This document shows positions 12,606 to 26,430 of a DNA stretch of 64,000 nt, one piece after another. The DNA comes from Echiichthys vipera (Eukaryota; Chordata; Actinopteri; Perciformes; Trachinidae). The translations under genes and the position numbers were made by a program. Under the pieces are notes generated by a model, which saw nothing but the letters and a program-made list of their open reading frames with translations, was not told where the DNA came from and did not search any database. Within the stretch, counting starts at the first letter, position 1, and each line of letters begins with the position of its first letter. The DNA lies in contig OY829650.1 of the NCBI GenBank assembly GCA_963691815.1, forward strand, positions 28,663,195 to 28,727,194, in the 5' to 3' direction.

Positions 12606-12751
12606 TAAATCCTGTGCTGGATCGTCGCATCACAAACCTTGGGTGGTTGTTAACATCTGACCAATTTTGCTCATTGGACCAATGTGATGTATAAAAAAAA
12701 ATGAATAAACATCGGCTACCCATATGATTGCCGATATATCGTACATCCCTA
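11590..12751 (-). mobile_element. Decayed hAT DNA transposon (BED finger plus transposase core)
   Basis: On the minus strand the element opens at about 12751 with CTAGGGATGTACGATATATCGGC, a hAT-type terminus. It then carries a BED-finger region and a transposase core. The far end is not fixed: GGTTATCAGCCATAACAGC and ATATCGGCC (11530-11575) look like subterminal sequence, but no matching terminus or 8-bp target duplication was found. It starts only about 23 bp from the TTAA-type element at 12774, so the two insertions lie back to back. Confidence 0.8.
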
Positions 12752-12773
12752 GTACTGAAAACTGCACTAAGGT

Positions 12774-13010
12774 AAAGTGAAATTCTGGCGCAAAATCATC
12801 CAATGGCCTTTTTTGGCAAATATATTCATCAAATAAGGCATCGAGACAATTTTTTCGTAAGTGTCCTTACACATAAATTGAAGCACCAACAGCGTAGTTA
12901 GTGAACCCAGAGTTTATTAAATTAGTAATTTGAAAGACTTACCTACTGGCCCCGTTACCAGCTCCTCTCGTAGTAAAGTCCATTCAAGTCGATTAGTATA
13001 GTAATACAAA
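12774..13010 (+). mobile_element. Partial copy of the TTAA palindromic element at 20.7 kb
   Basis: Starts AAAGTGAAATTCTGGCGCAA and continues AAATCATCCAATGGCC, matching the left arm at 20726. About 200 bp of that arm are missing, after which GTTAGTGAACCCAGAGTTTA, CTGGCCCCGTTACCAGCTCC and TAGTAAAGTCCATTCAAGT match 21003-21095. The right arm is absent. It shows that the 20.7 kb element is a dispersed family and not a one-off palindrome. Confidence 0.8.
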
Positions 13011-13076
13011 ATATTCTATTCTATATTCTATAATAATATAGTCTGCAGACATCTGTAAATTATTTGTAATCCTAAA

Positions 13077-13300
13077 GGCCCAAACGCACTAAAAGCACCA
13101 AGCGACCTAATAATAGATTATGGCAGAGGTTTTATGACCCTGTCCTCAAAATGACCAAGAATGTCTCTACAGTATCTCTTTGCCTAGATAGCGACCTTTT
13201 CCTAATATGCTGCTGGTTCTGTGGTGTTGGCATTTCAAATCGCTGCCTGCAGGTGAGTCAAATTAGGATTGTCAATTGATGCTTTAAGTGCGTTTAGGCC
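13077..13300. mobile_element. Short MITE with TTAA-type target site
   Basis: The left end TAAAGGCCCAAACGCACTAA (from 13073) and the right end GCTTTAAGTGCGTTTAGGCC with TTAA (to 13304) are inverted repeats of about 25 bp with few mismatches. The right flank is TTAA; the left is TAAA, one change away. A TTAA target site is typical of piggyBac and Kolobok elements. The 224-bp body has no coding signal. Confidence 0.65.
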
Positions 13301-13753
13301 TTAAGAAGAGTTGTTTCTGTGGTATGTAATTCATGAAACCCAGACTAAATGTTTTTTAAAAATACTGTTATCATTAAGTACCTCAGGAGTTTACCTAGAG
13401 ATAATAGATTTTACTGCACAATAAATATTTAGATCCATAAAAGGATATATTTAATGTGACATATTTAATGTGACTCTTGCTCTTGTCACAGCTCTCTTTT
13501 AGTCATGGAGTAATACGGTACCATACCTGTGTAGTCAAGTAGTCTCTGACTCCAGGGACCAAGTTGCCACCTGATCCACCCAGAGCTACATTTACAGAGT
13601 GAGTGAAAAATGACCATTCACACTGTGTTAAATTAAGTCAATTAATTATACTGCTCCTTGTAAATCTCTAACAATTAGTGTCTGAGTGTAACTTCCTTGA
13701 AATGGAGCCCAGACTAGAACAAGCTCTTTGTGCCTGGACTTTATCTAAGCAGG

Positions 13754-15204
<1,451 letters not shown>

Positions 15205-15430
15205 AAGGAGATTACGTTTCAGATTGTTTGTTTGACTGTTTGTCAGCAGGATAACAGATAAACTACTTGCCCAATTTTCATAGTGTCATAGTGGAAGTGG
15301 CATGGGCTAAGGAAGAATCAGTTTTGGATCGGATCTGAATCACAAATTATTACACAAATGATTTGTCACTTTTGTTAACATTGCAAGATAGGGCATGACC
15401 TGGGCAGATATCTTTGCTGTCTGAAGGCCC
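15205..15430. repeat. Conserved fish interspersed repeat (unnamed)
   Basis: Contains TTTGACTGTTTGTCAGCAGG, then CCAATTTTCATAGTGTCAT, then GGCATGGGCTAAGGAAGAA, GGATCGGATCTGAATCAC, AACATTGCAAGATAGGGCAT and GACCTGGGCAGATATCTTTG. I recognise this motif series as recurring in fish genomes, but cannot name its class with certainty. It has no reading frame. Confidence 0.45.
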
Positions 15431-17659
15431 TTCTACTTTCCAACTGTTCTCATTTGTTTTGGATGGTAAATCAGCATTTTGTAGTGCTGCCAAAGGCTTT
15501 GAAATAAAGTCTGGTCCCTGATGAAAAAAAAAACATTAACAAAAATTTGCCATCGTTTATACTGTACAAATCAATGTTTTTTACGGGAAAACAATGGATC
15601 AGACTTTAATGTTTTTGTTCAGTCTCACGGCTCTCATCAACCTTGTTTACAGCCTCCTATCAGGCAACTGTTCTGAGACAAAAAGCTCTGGTTACCTCAC
15701 TGCACACTTCCTGCCCAGCAGTTAGTGACTGTGATCTGCTGATTATATTGGAGCATTTAGCAGCTAAAGAGAAGAGTCAACACAGGACTGACATGCGTTA
15801 GGTGGCCAGAAACCTTTTTAAATGAATGGTTATGTCTCTTTGTGCCTGCTTGATCTGAAAATAAGGAACTGCTTATTAGTCTATTGCATGCAGCTCTTTA
15901 TCAGCTCTCAACATTCACATTCATGTGGCTAACAGCGTACGGCTTAGCGTTTCCGGGCAGAATTGTGCACTGGATTGCTATTGCCAGACCATGAGAGTTT
16001 GGCACAAATATGCAAACTGTTAACCCTAATTAGCTGTAACTTAATATAGCTATGATGCTTCTATTGGACAACGATCCACAGAGAGCTACAAAAGTACTGA
16101 AATCTGAAGATAGCAAGACATTTGAAATTAGCACCTTGTTTCTAGTCAACAGTACAGCCAAGTGTGTTGAGCTAGTCAGGAGACTGTCATGGGTTGGTCC
16201 CAGACAGCCCTGCTACCAAGCAGAACAATATCACAGGTCAGCAAGGTTATGTTATCATGCTCTGCTGTAAGCTGCATTGAAAATGGCTCATCTCTGCACA
16301 GGTTGAGTAAGATACACAGGGCAATACAGTGCCCATGAAAAAATGATATTTGTTTGGATCCAGGATGCAGCACAATACATAGCAGCAGCACAATTTACGC
16401 CCTTCCTGTAAAGTTACATCCAAGAAAATGCTATTTCAAACCGTAAATGAAAAGAAGGGTATAGACAGTCAGTTACACACACATGCAGAGGACATAGGAT
16501 TCTTTGTCAAAGCAGGAAAGATAAATTGGAGGTACTGTCTGGCAGCAACAAACTGCTTATACGTGAGGGCTTTGGCAAAAGCAAGTCTATTTGTTATGTG
16601 TGTAGGAGGGTACTGTCAAAACCACAGCACAATACTTCACTTTGTCACTTTGAAAACCTACAACTATCCTTTCCCTAAATGATAGGTACGGGTGAGGAAT
16701 GATGTCCTGGAGGGACGTGCAAGAGATGCATGCAGGTAAAGTCTTTCTGCACCTACGACTATTTTGAGTAATTCGTGGTGGTGAAATTGATATGAGGTCA
16801 GTGCACTGAAGAGCCAAACTGTGGAAAACACTGACGTCAGTGAAGCTGGCTAGCAGGGCGCGTTGACACTACACTTAGAGACGGAGCCAAAAGATGAGCC
16901 GGTCAGCACAAATCTTCACTGTCCTGGATCTGAAAAAAATCATTTAGCAAATTTCAAGGAGTGTGTCATTGCCCTTTCCCCTTGAGTGTTGCAATAGTGC
17001 TCTAAGCTTCTATCAAGATGTCTTTGTCAGCACTGGAATGCTGGGGTGAAGTGCTAACAACTACTCACAACTCTGTACGTATGTGGGGGAACTGCCATTG
17101 TGTTACCATGTGGTGAACAGACTTTGTTTATTTGGAGTTCACACAGCGTGCATGTTGCCAGTCTGCACTTATTCTTTTACATTTCCTGCTGGCTCCTCAA
17201 GCAAGAGACACTCACAAGCCAAACAATTAGCTAGAGTAATAATAAAGTAATAAAAGTAACATGTGCCTCATTTTTTTAGAAGCACAATACCTATTTGGAA
17301 TATGCAGCAGCTTTCAGTTATGTGTTTTATATCATTTAAGAGTTAATTATTTCAATGTAGTCAATTTGTTGTCCTGTCATGTGGAATATATAATGAGTGT
17401 AGAGTGTAGATCCTACCCTTATACTTATTCCCAAGTCATGAAAATTAAGTTTGCTGTACTATGGCAGAGGTAAAGATATTTAGCACTTACCTATTTGACC
17501 CTCTTACCATTTCATGTTGCTGCAAGGATTTTATTGTCGATTTTTTTTTCATAGCGTACACTATAAAAATGTCTGTTGCAGTTACCATGATACACTGCAG
17601 AGAATAGATCTATTGAACATGGGCAACTAAATGAATTGCACTAAATGGACCAACTGAGG
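15431..17659. other. No recognised gene; unique-looking sequence
   Basis: Three short open frames (16052-16817, up to 84 codons) carry no known motif. No terminal repeats or long microsatellites were found. Confidence 0.45.
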
Positions 17660-17822
17660 CTTAGTTGCTTAATAGCACGGTTGGTGGTTCAATCCAATCT
17701 CCTGACTATGTGTCAAAGTGCCATTGAGACATATGCTGAACCACAAGTGGTCCTGATGGCCAGGCCAGGGCCTTGCATGGCAGCTCTGTCATCATCTGTG
17801 TGTGAGTGAATGATTGACAAAA
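17660..17822 (+). mobile_element. SINE-like repeat with degenerate tRNA B box
   Basis: GGTTCAATCC at 17686-17695 fits a tRNA-type B box. It is followed by TGTGTCAAAGTGCCATTGAG, TGCTGAACCACAAGTGG, TCCTGATGGCCAGGCCAGGG and CCTTGCATGGCAGC, a module I recognise from common fish SINE-like repeats, and then GTGTGTGAGTGAATGA. The A box and a defined tail are not clear, so the copy is old or truncated. Confidence 0.5.
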
Positions 17823-20579
17823 TGGAGATAATGTTATAATAAAAGTATGTTGTAACATTATATGTTGCATACATGATTGTTTACATAAAGCCTACAATAT
17901 ATCAGGCTACAAGTTACCGTATGTATTAGTCGAGTTGTATTTTACAGTAGTTGTTATAAACCACATTGGTCACTTTGCGAGGGAGACCTACGGCAGCAAT
18001 GGATAAATCAATGAGAGTTAAAAAATTGCTCACGATACATGGTGATATTTTTTTTATTTTGAATAATTTTGACTAACTACATCAAACAAATGCATTATTG
18101 ATGTGCTTGTGAAGAGAAACAGTGAAATAACATGTGACGGTCTGGCAGAGTGCCCAAAGGGGGTGGTAGAATGCTGGTGGTTCAGGGATCATGCTCTGCT
18201 TAAAACACAGAATCAGCACTTTAGCATGGCATTCACGGCCTAGCTGGTTTGTAACCAGTAGGCTTCTGACAACTTTATGTTCACTTCACCTGTTCAACTG
18301 ACTTTAGCAGTTTAGATAACGTACACTAGACTGTCCTGCAGTTATCACTGACATGTGAACTAACCACAGACACTTCCGTCATTCATGCACTCATGGGTCA
18401 GATTTAAGAGGAGGAGCAGGAGGAGGCTGTTCCCCAACTGAAGACAGGAGGGAAGGATGAGTCTGGGAGCATGAATCATTTCAAAAATTTTAACTGACTA
18501 GTATTTTTGGTGTTGACTAGCAAGGAGAGCAATGTTTATTAGACTTGTTGACTAATCATGCACTTATCTAATTCATGGATGTATTCAAAGAACTGTATTC
18601 TGTGTTTCAAAGTGGTGCCCTATTCCGATGAAAGTTGCTCTCCAAGCACATGGGGCTAAAAGGGTTTTCAGGCTTTCTGCAGAGTCTCCACATACATGAA
18701 TGAAGCAAAATAATGACCTGATATTGCTCTTTGAGAATTTCCTATTTCAATTGGGCATAATGTTTCGGATTGTGCTAATACAAAGCATCTCTGTAGTTTG
18801 CCAGCAGTTGCATTGAGTGTATGGCAAAAAACGTTTTAAAATTTTGTTCGGTCTTACAGAAACTGTTGCTGAGAATAGGCCAGGTGGATACATCAGTGTT
18901 AGCCACGATGCCAGTGTGTTAAGAAGCTTTGATAGGGAGGAGCTGGTGTGACTGTGACTGGTGACAGTATGGCTGATAGTTTGTTAGCTTGCAAAGCAGC
19001 AAACTGACAGCAGCCCCAAAAGCTGTGACCACTGTTGTGTTCTACTGAAGGAAGGGCAGAGTACTTCCTAAAGTTTTAAAAGATTATTTTAAAAAACAAC
19101 GGCAAAGAATCTTCCGCCTGGCCAGGGGCTCTCTCTGGGGTCAGAAGCTGCAGACATCCTGGCTTTCATCCAAGTTGTCTCTACAGCCACGGAGGCAGAA
19201 AGAGCACCAAGCCCCTCCCTCACAAAGAATTTATAATGCAATATACAGTAGTTCATGAGTTGTTGTGATTGGTTCAGAATGTTGCTGAAGTGGTTCCTGG
19301 TTCCTGGTTCTGTCACTCCCAGACTGGCTCTCATTCATTCACGAGTTGAATCCTCCTCCCCCGGTCACACAGTTCCTCCAAAGAACCACCAGCTCCGGTA
19401 GAAAACACACTCCCTTTTCTGTAGCTTCCTGCCTCCTAGGCCGCTGACCCCTCTCTCATCTGACCGCACCTAGTGTTAACCTATATTACAAAATACTTCA
19501 ATTGTGTATCATCTGTGTTAAGTTTATAATAAAGTGAAAGCATGCTAAATCATTTTTTATTTAACTTCTATATGTATACAGTGAGCAATAACAAAACTTC
19601 ACTTACATCGAGACAAAAATCAATCCCCACACTACAAACTGAGTCTGTGATTTTACCCAGTGATTAAGTTGTTAGCTCCATGGGCTCACATCACACACCA
19701 CCAACAAAGCAATGAAGTGAAAATTGCTTTTTCTAGCCCTTATAAAGAGCTTTTAGGGGAAATAAAATCCAAAATGGTTTAGTCATGGAAAAAAGAGAAT
19801 TGTGTTAATTACAATAGGTCTAACTATCTACTGAGGGAGACTGACTGACAGAGTCAAGAGGGCAAGAACAGTTACTGGACTTTGTGGTGAGATCTGTCAG
19901 TCTCAAATCTTGGAAAAAATTCCAGGAAATAATTTAATGCTTTTTGATGAACAAAGTATATAGTAAATAATGTACTTTAAATTCCACCTGGGGTAATTTA
20001 TATTCTGAAATGCATACAGATTACACATTTTAAGATTATCTCATGAATCAAAACCTAGGAAGCACTAAAAATTGGAATGTCTTCACATATCTACTAGACA
20101 GGTTTCATGCTGTTTTGTTCACTTTCTTAGTGCATACATTACTGAATTGTACTCCTCCTTTGCCTGACTGAGTTACACTTCAGATGAACACAGATGTAGT
20201 TCTGTTGGAACAAAAGTACGTGTAGGAGACTTGTGGCCTGGGGTTTTTGGATTTGCAGGTTCTATATATCTGGGATGTTTTCCCACAAACTTCAGAGGAC
20301 AGCCAGGCCAATGGTTGCTGCTGTTATGTCCCATCAGACACAACAACATCACTGATTTGTCAAGGGGGTTATTTATGCGTTTATGAAGAGAATGGACTCC
20401 ATGGTGCTGTGTGGTGCATGGTCAGCTGTTGGCCTGCTAGGAGTCCATGACTGATGGGTAACAGAGCCATTGGCACAGACTTCCACAGCTGCACTAGATG
20501 ATGCTGCAATGCTGCCAAGCCAGGCACTCGACATTCCTCCATAAGCAGGAGAAATGAGATAGTATGCTTATGTAGTGGC
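17823..20579. other. No recognised gene
   Basis: Mostly AT-rich. The part at 19090-19440 is GC-richer with GGTTCCTGGTTCCTGG and might be a repeat, but shows no termini. No exon candidate stands out. Confidence 0.45.
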
Positions 20580-20725
20580 CAGTGGTGGAAGGAGTACTCA
20601 GAGTAAAAGTAGCAATACGAACACAGTGTAGATATACAACATTAGACGTCAACGCATGTAAGTAAATATTTGAATGTATTTACTTAAGTAAACGTACAAA
20701 CGCATTGGCATCAACATACACTTAA

Positions 20726-21664
20726 AGTGTAATTCCGGCGCAAAATCATTACATGATCTTTTTAGCACTTACATACAACATATAAGCCATCAAGACATTT
20801 GTTTTTTTCATGCATGAACTAGTAACGCGGAAATCCTGTAGAGTCGCTAACAGTCGAAGGTGGCCAACACAGAGTAGCTCAGGGCATTATGGTGATGGCA
20901 TTAAAACGTCTTTTTTAACCACTAATACTTCTGAAAATAACACCAAACCTCTGCAGCAGCATGAGAAGAGTCCCTACACAGAAAACAAAGCAGCAACAAC
21001 TTAGTTATTGAACCCAGAGTTTATTAAAAGAGCGTTTTGAAAGACTAACCTGCTGGCCCCTGTACCAGCTCCTCTCATAGTAAAGTCCATTCAAGTGGAT
21101 TACCAAAGTCAATCCAAAAGGAAGGAGCCCATTGGTGCTTTGTTTTCTGTGTAGCACCCTTCTCATGCTACTGCAGAGGTTTGGTGTTATTTTGAGCAGT
21201 ACTGGTGGTTAAAAATGACGTTTTAATCGACTTTTAAGCGACTCTACAGGACTTCTGCGTTACTAGTTCATGCATAAAAAAAAATGTCTTGATGGCTTAT
21301 ATTATATATTCATTCATTCATCTTCAACCGCTTGGCCCTGTCGCAAGGGGCTGGAGCCGATCCCAGCTGACATCGGGCGTGAGGCGGGGTACACCCTGGA
21401 CAGGATGCCAGTCTATCGCAGGGCACATAGAGACAAACAGAGACGATTTAGAGTCATCAATGAACCTAACACCTGCATATCTTTGGACTGTGGGAGGAAA
21501 CCGGAGAACCCGAAGAAAACCCACGCAGACACGGGGAGAACATGCAGACTCCACACAGGAACCCTCTCGCTGTGAAGCAACAGTGCTAACCACCACACCA
21601 CCATGTCGCCCCTTATATGATGTGCTAAAAAGATCATGGGATGATTTTGCGCCGGAATTACACT
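20726..21664. mobile_element. Long palindromic DNA transposon with TTAA target duplication
   Basis: The left end AGTGTAATTCCGGCGCAAAA and the right end TTTTGCGCCGGAATTACACT are exact inverted repeats, flanked by TTAA at 20722-20725 and 21665-21668. The inverted arms run inward for about 270 bp: ACTAGTAACGCGGAAATCCT pairs with GGACTTCTGCGTTACTAGT, and ATAACACCAAACCTCTGCAG pairs with CTGCAGAGGTTTGGTGTTAT. The centre is at about 21000-21140. A TTAA target points to piggyBac or Kolobok. The arms are interrupted by an L2 fragment on the right. No transposase frame. A partial copy lies at 12774. Confidence 0.9.
21309..21613 (-). mobile_element. LINE 3' end, L2/Maui type
   Basis: Contains the signature CTTTGGACTGTGGGAGGAAA, CCCACGCAGACACGGGGAGA, CATGCAGACTCCACACAGGA and GGGTACACCCTGGACAGGAT, which I recognise from fish L2-type LINE ends. 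The ATTC repeat at its left (21309-21321) is the 3' tail seen in complement, so the element lies on the minus strand. CTTATAT occurs at both edges (near 21296 and 21611) and is the likely target duplication. It sits inside the right arm of the TTAA palindrome and so is the youngest layer. The 142-codon plus-strand frame over it is incidental. Confidence 0.85.
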
Positions 21665-22014
21665 TTAAAGTACCAATGACCCATTTCAGAATAATGTGTT
21701 ATAGTGTTGTTTTATAATTATGATTCATTAATGCAAAGTTGATACTATACTTTATACTTTACTTATTGCTATACTTTATAATCTGTATCTGCTAGAGCTT
21801 GAGAATTCCCACTGGAGATCAATATAATTTTATATTAATCTGTAATAATACATAATAGTTCATGTTAAAGTAAACATTAACTTAACTTATGAGGTAAATG
21901 TAGTTGAGTAAACAGTACAATATTTGGAGTACAGTATAAAGTAACAGAAAATTGAAAAACTCACAATTGTACTCAAGTGCATGAGTAAATGTACTTTCCA
22001 CCACTGGTAGTGGC

Positions 22015-23132
22015 ACACAACACTACACAGTGTGTAGTGCAAACATTTACATCTATGTTTCTACAAATGTAAACACCAAAAATGAAAACCACCCATGCAC
22101 ATTACCTACAGTATACCCGTACTGTACCTCTACCTCTATAAAGTACCAACAGATTTATATGTGATATCAGATTACTGTAAATAACATGTCTGTTGCTAAT
22201 TAGACTTACGGCTTTGGCACCTCATCAGTTCAGGTCTATGGGTGCGTGCAAAAAGACTCTTTCAAGCACATAACAACCCATAAACATGTATTACAGAGTT
22301 AATACATGCCTTGGAGTAAACTGGGGTATTTACTCACCTATGCTATGAGCTAGTGGGATGATTACCATTCCAAAAAGTCCCTAATATAATCTCCTGCCAG
22401 CAATGAGTCAGTGGAACAGTTATTACATAACTGAGGCTTTGAAAGACAACCGCATACTGTATGATGTGGCATGTCAAAATCAGATTACGATTTTTTGTCC
22501 ACCAAATTTAAAGCTTTTATATGTATACAATGGGATTTGGCCCAAAGTTGGAAGGGCTATTGACACACTGTATAACTTTTGTCGGAATTTCTTTTTATGT
22601 TAAAAGAAATCCTGTGCTGGAAAACATTGGGTCTCTGTGATGCTGTTATTTTCTGCTCATTTTAACTGATTCTATAAATCTGGCTTCTCTGTTATTATAT
22701 TAGGCATATCACACTATTATTATTAAGTTCAAAATGCATGATCAGTCAAGTCCAGGAACATGTTCCTTTTGGTAAAAGTGTTTTGTGTCCTTCAGCCAGT
22801 ACACACATCAGATATGAGATAATTATTTAATTGCATCATTTATTGGTTTATTTACCAGGCACTGTGCACATTGATAAACACTGCTAAAATGTGCCAGAGT
22901 TAGCCAACGTCAAAGACAAATGTAATCCAGAACAAAATATGTTATCCTCAAAATATAACTGAGATTGCAGTTTGGTTGCTGCTGCACGTCTCCCATCCTA
23001 ATGGAGCAATTTGCTTTACAGTGCTAAACTATAACTGCACTAATAAATAACATGAAGCCCAATATATTGTAGGCTTCAGGTCAACGATCTTGTATGTGAC
23101 ATACTGTATACTGTACAACACACTGCATGCTA
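22015..23132. other. No recognised gene or repeat
   Basis: AT-rich sequence; the longest open frame is 66 codons. Nothing diagnosable between the hAT nest and the solo LTR. Confidence 0.5.
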
Positions 23133-23137
23133 GAGAC

Positions 23138-23666
23138 TGTCAAGATCTGGTTCTGTCAGTACCCTCCTCTCCTTTGTCTTGTGTGTGTTTGTCTCCCTCT
23201 GTCTGCGTTTCCCTGCATGTGCTTCCCACTGTCTGTCTGTAGGTCCGGTAGGCGTTCCTCCAAAGCTGCATTCTGCAGCTGATTACACCAACACCTTAAA
23301 AGCCTGAAGCTGGCAGGCATGCAGCGCCGGACCGTCGTCGACCCAACCTTGGTAAAACTATTCCCCCCGGACTGGCATCCCCTTTCTCGTAGTGATTTTC
23401 ACACTCCCCGTTGTAAGCATACTAATCGTGTTTTGTGTTCTGTTTTCTCTCCGTAGTTTCCCATGTTCCCGTTTTCCCGTCCGTCTCCCGATCTCCCGTC
23501 GTCTCCCCGTTCCTGTATTCCCGTGTTCGTTTAGTTAGTCTTGTGTTTGTTTATCTGTAGTGTTTTTTGCGTTTGTTCCGTTTGTTTCATTAAACGTTTT
23601 ATTTGTAACTTTATTTTGTCCGTGTCTGCATCTGTGTCCACCTTTGTGTTATACCTGTACCTGACA
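23138..23666 (+). mobile_element. Solo LTR, probably of a Gypsy-type retrotransposon
   Basis: Starts TGTCAAGATCTGG and ends CCTGTACCTGACA, so it is bounded by TGT...ACA. Both sides carry a perfect 5-bp duplication, GAGAC (23133-23137 and 23667-23671). The 529-bp body has a T- and C-rich 3' half and an ATTAAA polyadenylation-type signal near 23590, as expected of an LTR. No internal gag-pol sequence or second LTR exists, so the provirus-like body was lost by LTR-LTR recombination. Gypsy is inferred from general resemblance to fish Gypsy LTRs; the 5-bp duplication does not exclude other LTR groups. Confidence 0.85.
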
Positions 23667-23671
23667 GAGAC

Positions 23672-25104
<1,433 letters not shown>

Positions 25105-26203
25105 GGAGAATGTGTCCAGGCATGCATGTGTAGGACAATGTTTAGCACAAATAAAGCTGAGCTGTTGACTCTATACGTGTATTCTATTTAGAGTATGCCA
25201 AATATCTCATTTTTTACCCTCGCTCAGCCTTCAACTATTTCCCCCCATGGTCCAAACCTTTTTTGGGCACTCAGGCTCCTGATAGATCAAGAACAAAGTG
25301 TTGTCTTTACATTGAAGACTTCACCATCAGAGCCATATATAACTGTGCCCCAGGACAGACAGTAATTAATGATGGAGATTTTGTTTTGGCACAAAGGCAT
25401 GCTCCTTGAGTTATGTGCCTTTATTCTTTCTCAAAAGGATTTCTGAGGTATGCAACACAGCAAACGGAAGGACGGAAAGGAATGTTTTGGAGATGACACA
25501 TTTTCAGGGCTGTCTTTAAGTTCAGTAAGAGTCAACAGACCTGAAGCAGACAAATCATTCCCAGCAGCAACCCTGTCTCCTAATGTATATACTACTAATT
25601 TGCAGAAGCAAATACATTTTGAAAGCAACATGATGCTGCCTGGATTCTGTTTTATTAACATAATTCTAGTATCTGCAAAATGTTCACTGTCAACATGTTG
25701 TTTTTCCTACAACATCTGCTTGTGTTAACTACAGTAAGTGTTTAGGGTTTACTTGGTTAAGGTTGGGGTAAGAATGTCCTCTTATTTAAAGTTACAATCT
25801 CAAAATTTGTATTTGGTGGCACCATTGGTAAAAAAAAAGTGGTAGTATCAGATTTTTTGTTTCTTTTTTTCCCCCCATCATAGCACCCAATTACTCATAA
25901 TGCTGTTTTTAATAAAAACAGTACGCCACTTCACACAAGTCAGTTGAAGAGCGACTCTTTTACATCAGTTCTGCCTACCCTCTCTGGCAGACCAACCACT
26001 GCTGGGGATTGGAAAAAAGTCACTAACTGTGCGCCACTTGTGTATTTTTTTTTTTTTCTCAGGAATGTCGCCACAGATACCCGGTTCATTACTGCAAATG
26101 CAAGGGCTTTTGTTATAGGCTAAATCGCCCTTGACTGGCATTTATTTAAATTAAAATCTTCAATCTTTATTTTATTTAAAATTATTATTTAAAAGCTGCA
26201 GTT
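25105..26203. other. No recognised gene or repeat
   Basis: Open frames on both strands at 25430-25730 (76 and 92 codons) overlap each other and have no recognisable domain. Confidence 0.45.
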
Positions 26204-26430
26204 ATTCAATTCAATTCAATTCAATTTTATTTACAGTGCCAAATCATAACAAAAGTTATCTCAGGACACTTTACAGAGCAGGTAAAGACCACACTCTATG
26301 ACTTATTTATGATTTAGATAGACCCAATAATTCCCCCGTAGAGTACGGTGGCAACAAAAACCTTCCCTATAACAGGCAGGAACGTGGAACAGACCCAGCT
26401 CTGTGGAGGATGGGCATCTGTCTTGACCTA
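26204..26430 (+). repeat. CAATT-headed fish interspersed repeat, copy 1
   Basis: Begins with ATTCAATTCAATTCAATT, then TTTATTTACAGTGCCAAATC, ATAACAAAAGTTATCTCAGG, ACACTTTACAGAGCAGG, AATAATTCCCCCGTAGAG, GGCAGGAACGTGGAACAGAC and CCCAGCTCTGTGGAGGATGG. This order of motifs matches a repeat I recognise as very common in fish. Two further copies are at 31388 and 34141. It has no coding frame. Confidence 0.85.

Larger units (their letters stand above)
20580..22006. mobile_element. hAT-type MITE with perfect 8-bp target duplication
   Basis: Begins CAGTGGTGGAAGGAGTACTC and ends TGTACTTTCCACCACTG, giving an inverted CAGTGGTGGAA terminus. It is flanked on both sides by GTAGTGGC (20572-20579 and 22007-22014), a perfect 8-bp duplication as made by hAT transposases. 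The right part carries TTGTACTCAAGTGC and GAGTAAATGTACTT, typical of a very common fish family. The hAT body is only about 480 bp; the rest is a later TTAA element at 20726-21664. No transposase frame is present, so it depended on enzyme supplied elsewhere. Confidence 0.92.

Noticed and set aside
21289..21717. 142-codon plus-strand frame
   Set aside because: It reads the complement of an L2-type LINE tail and the arm of a TTAA element.
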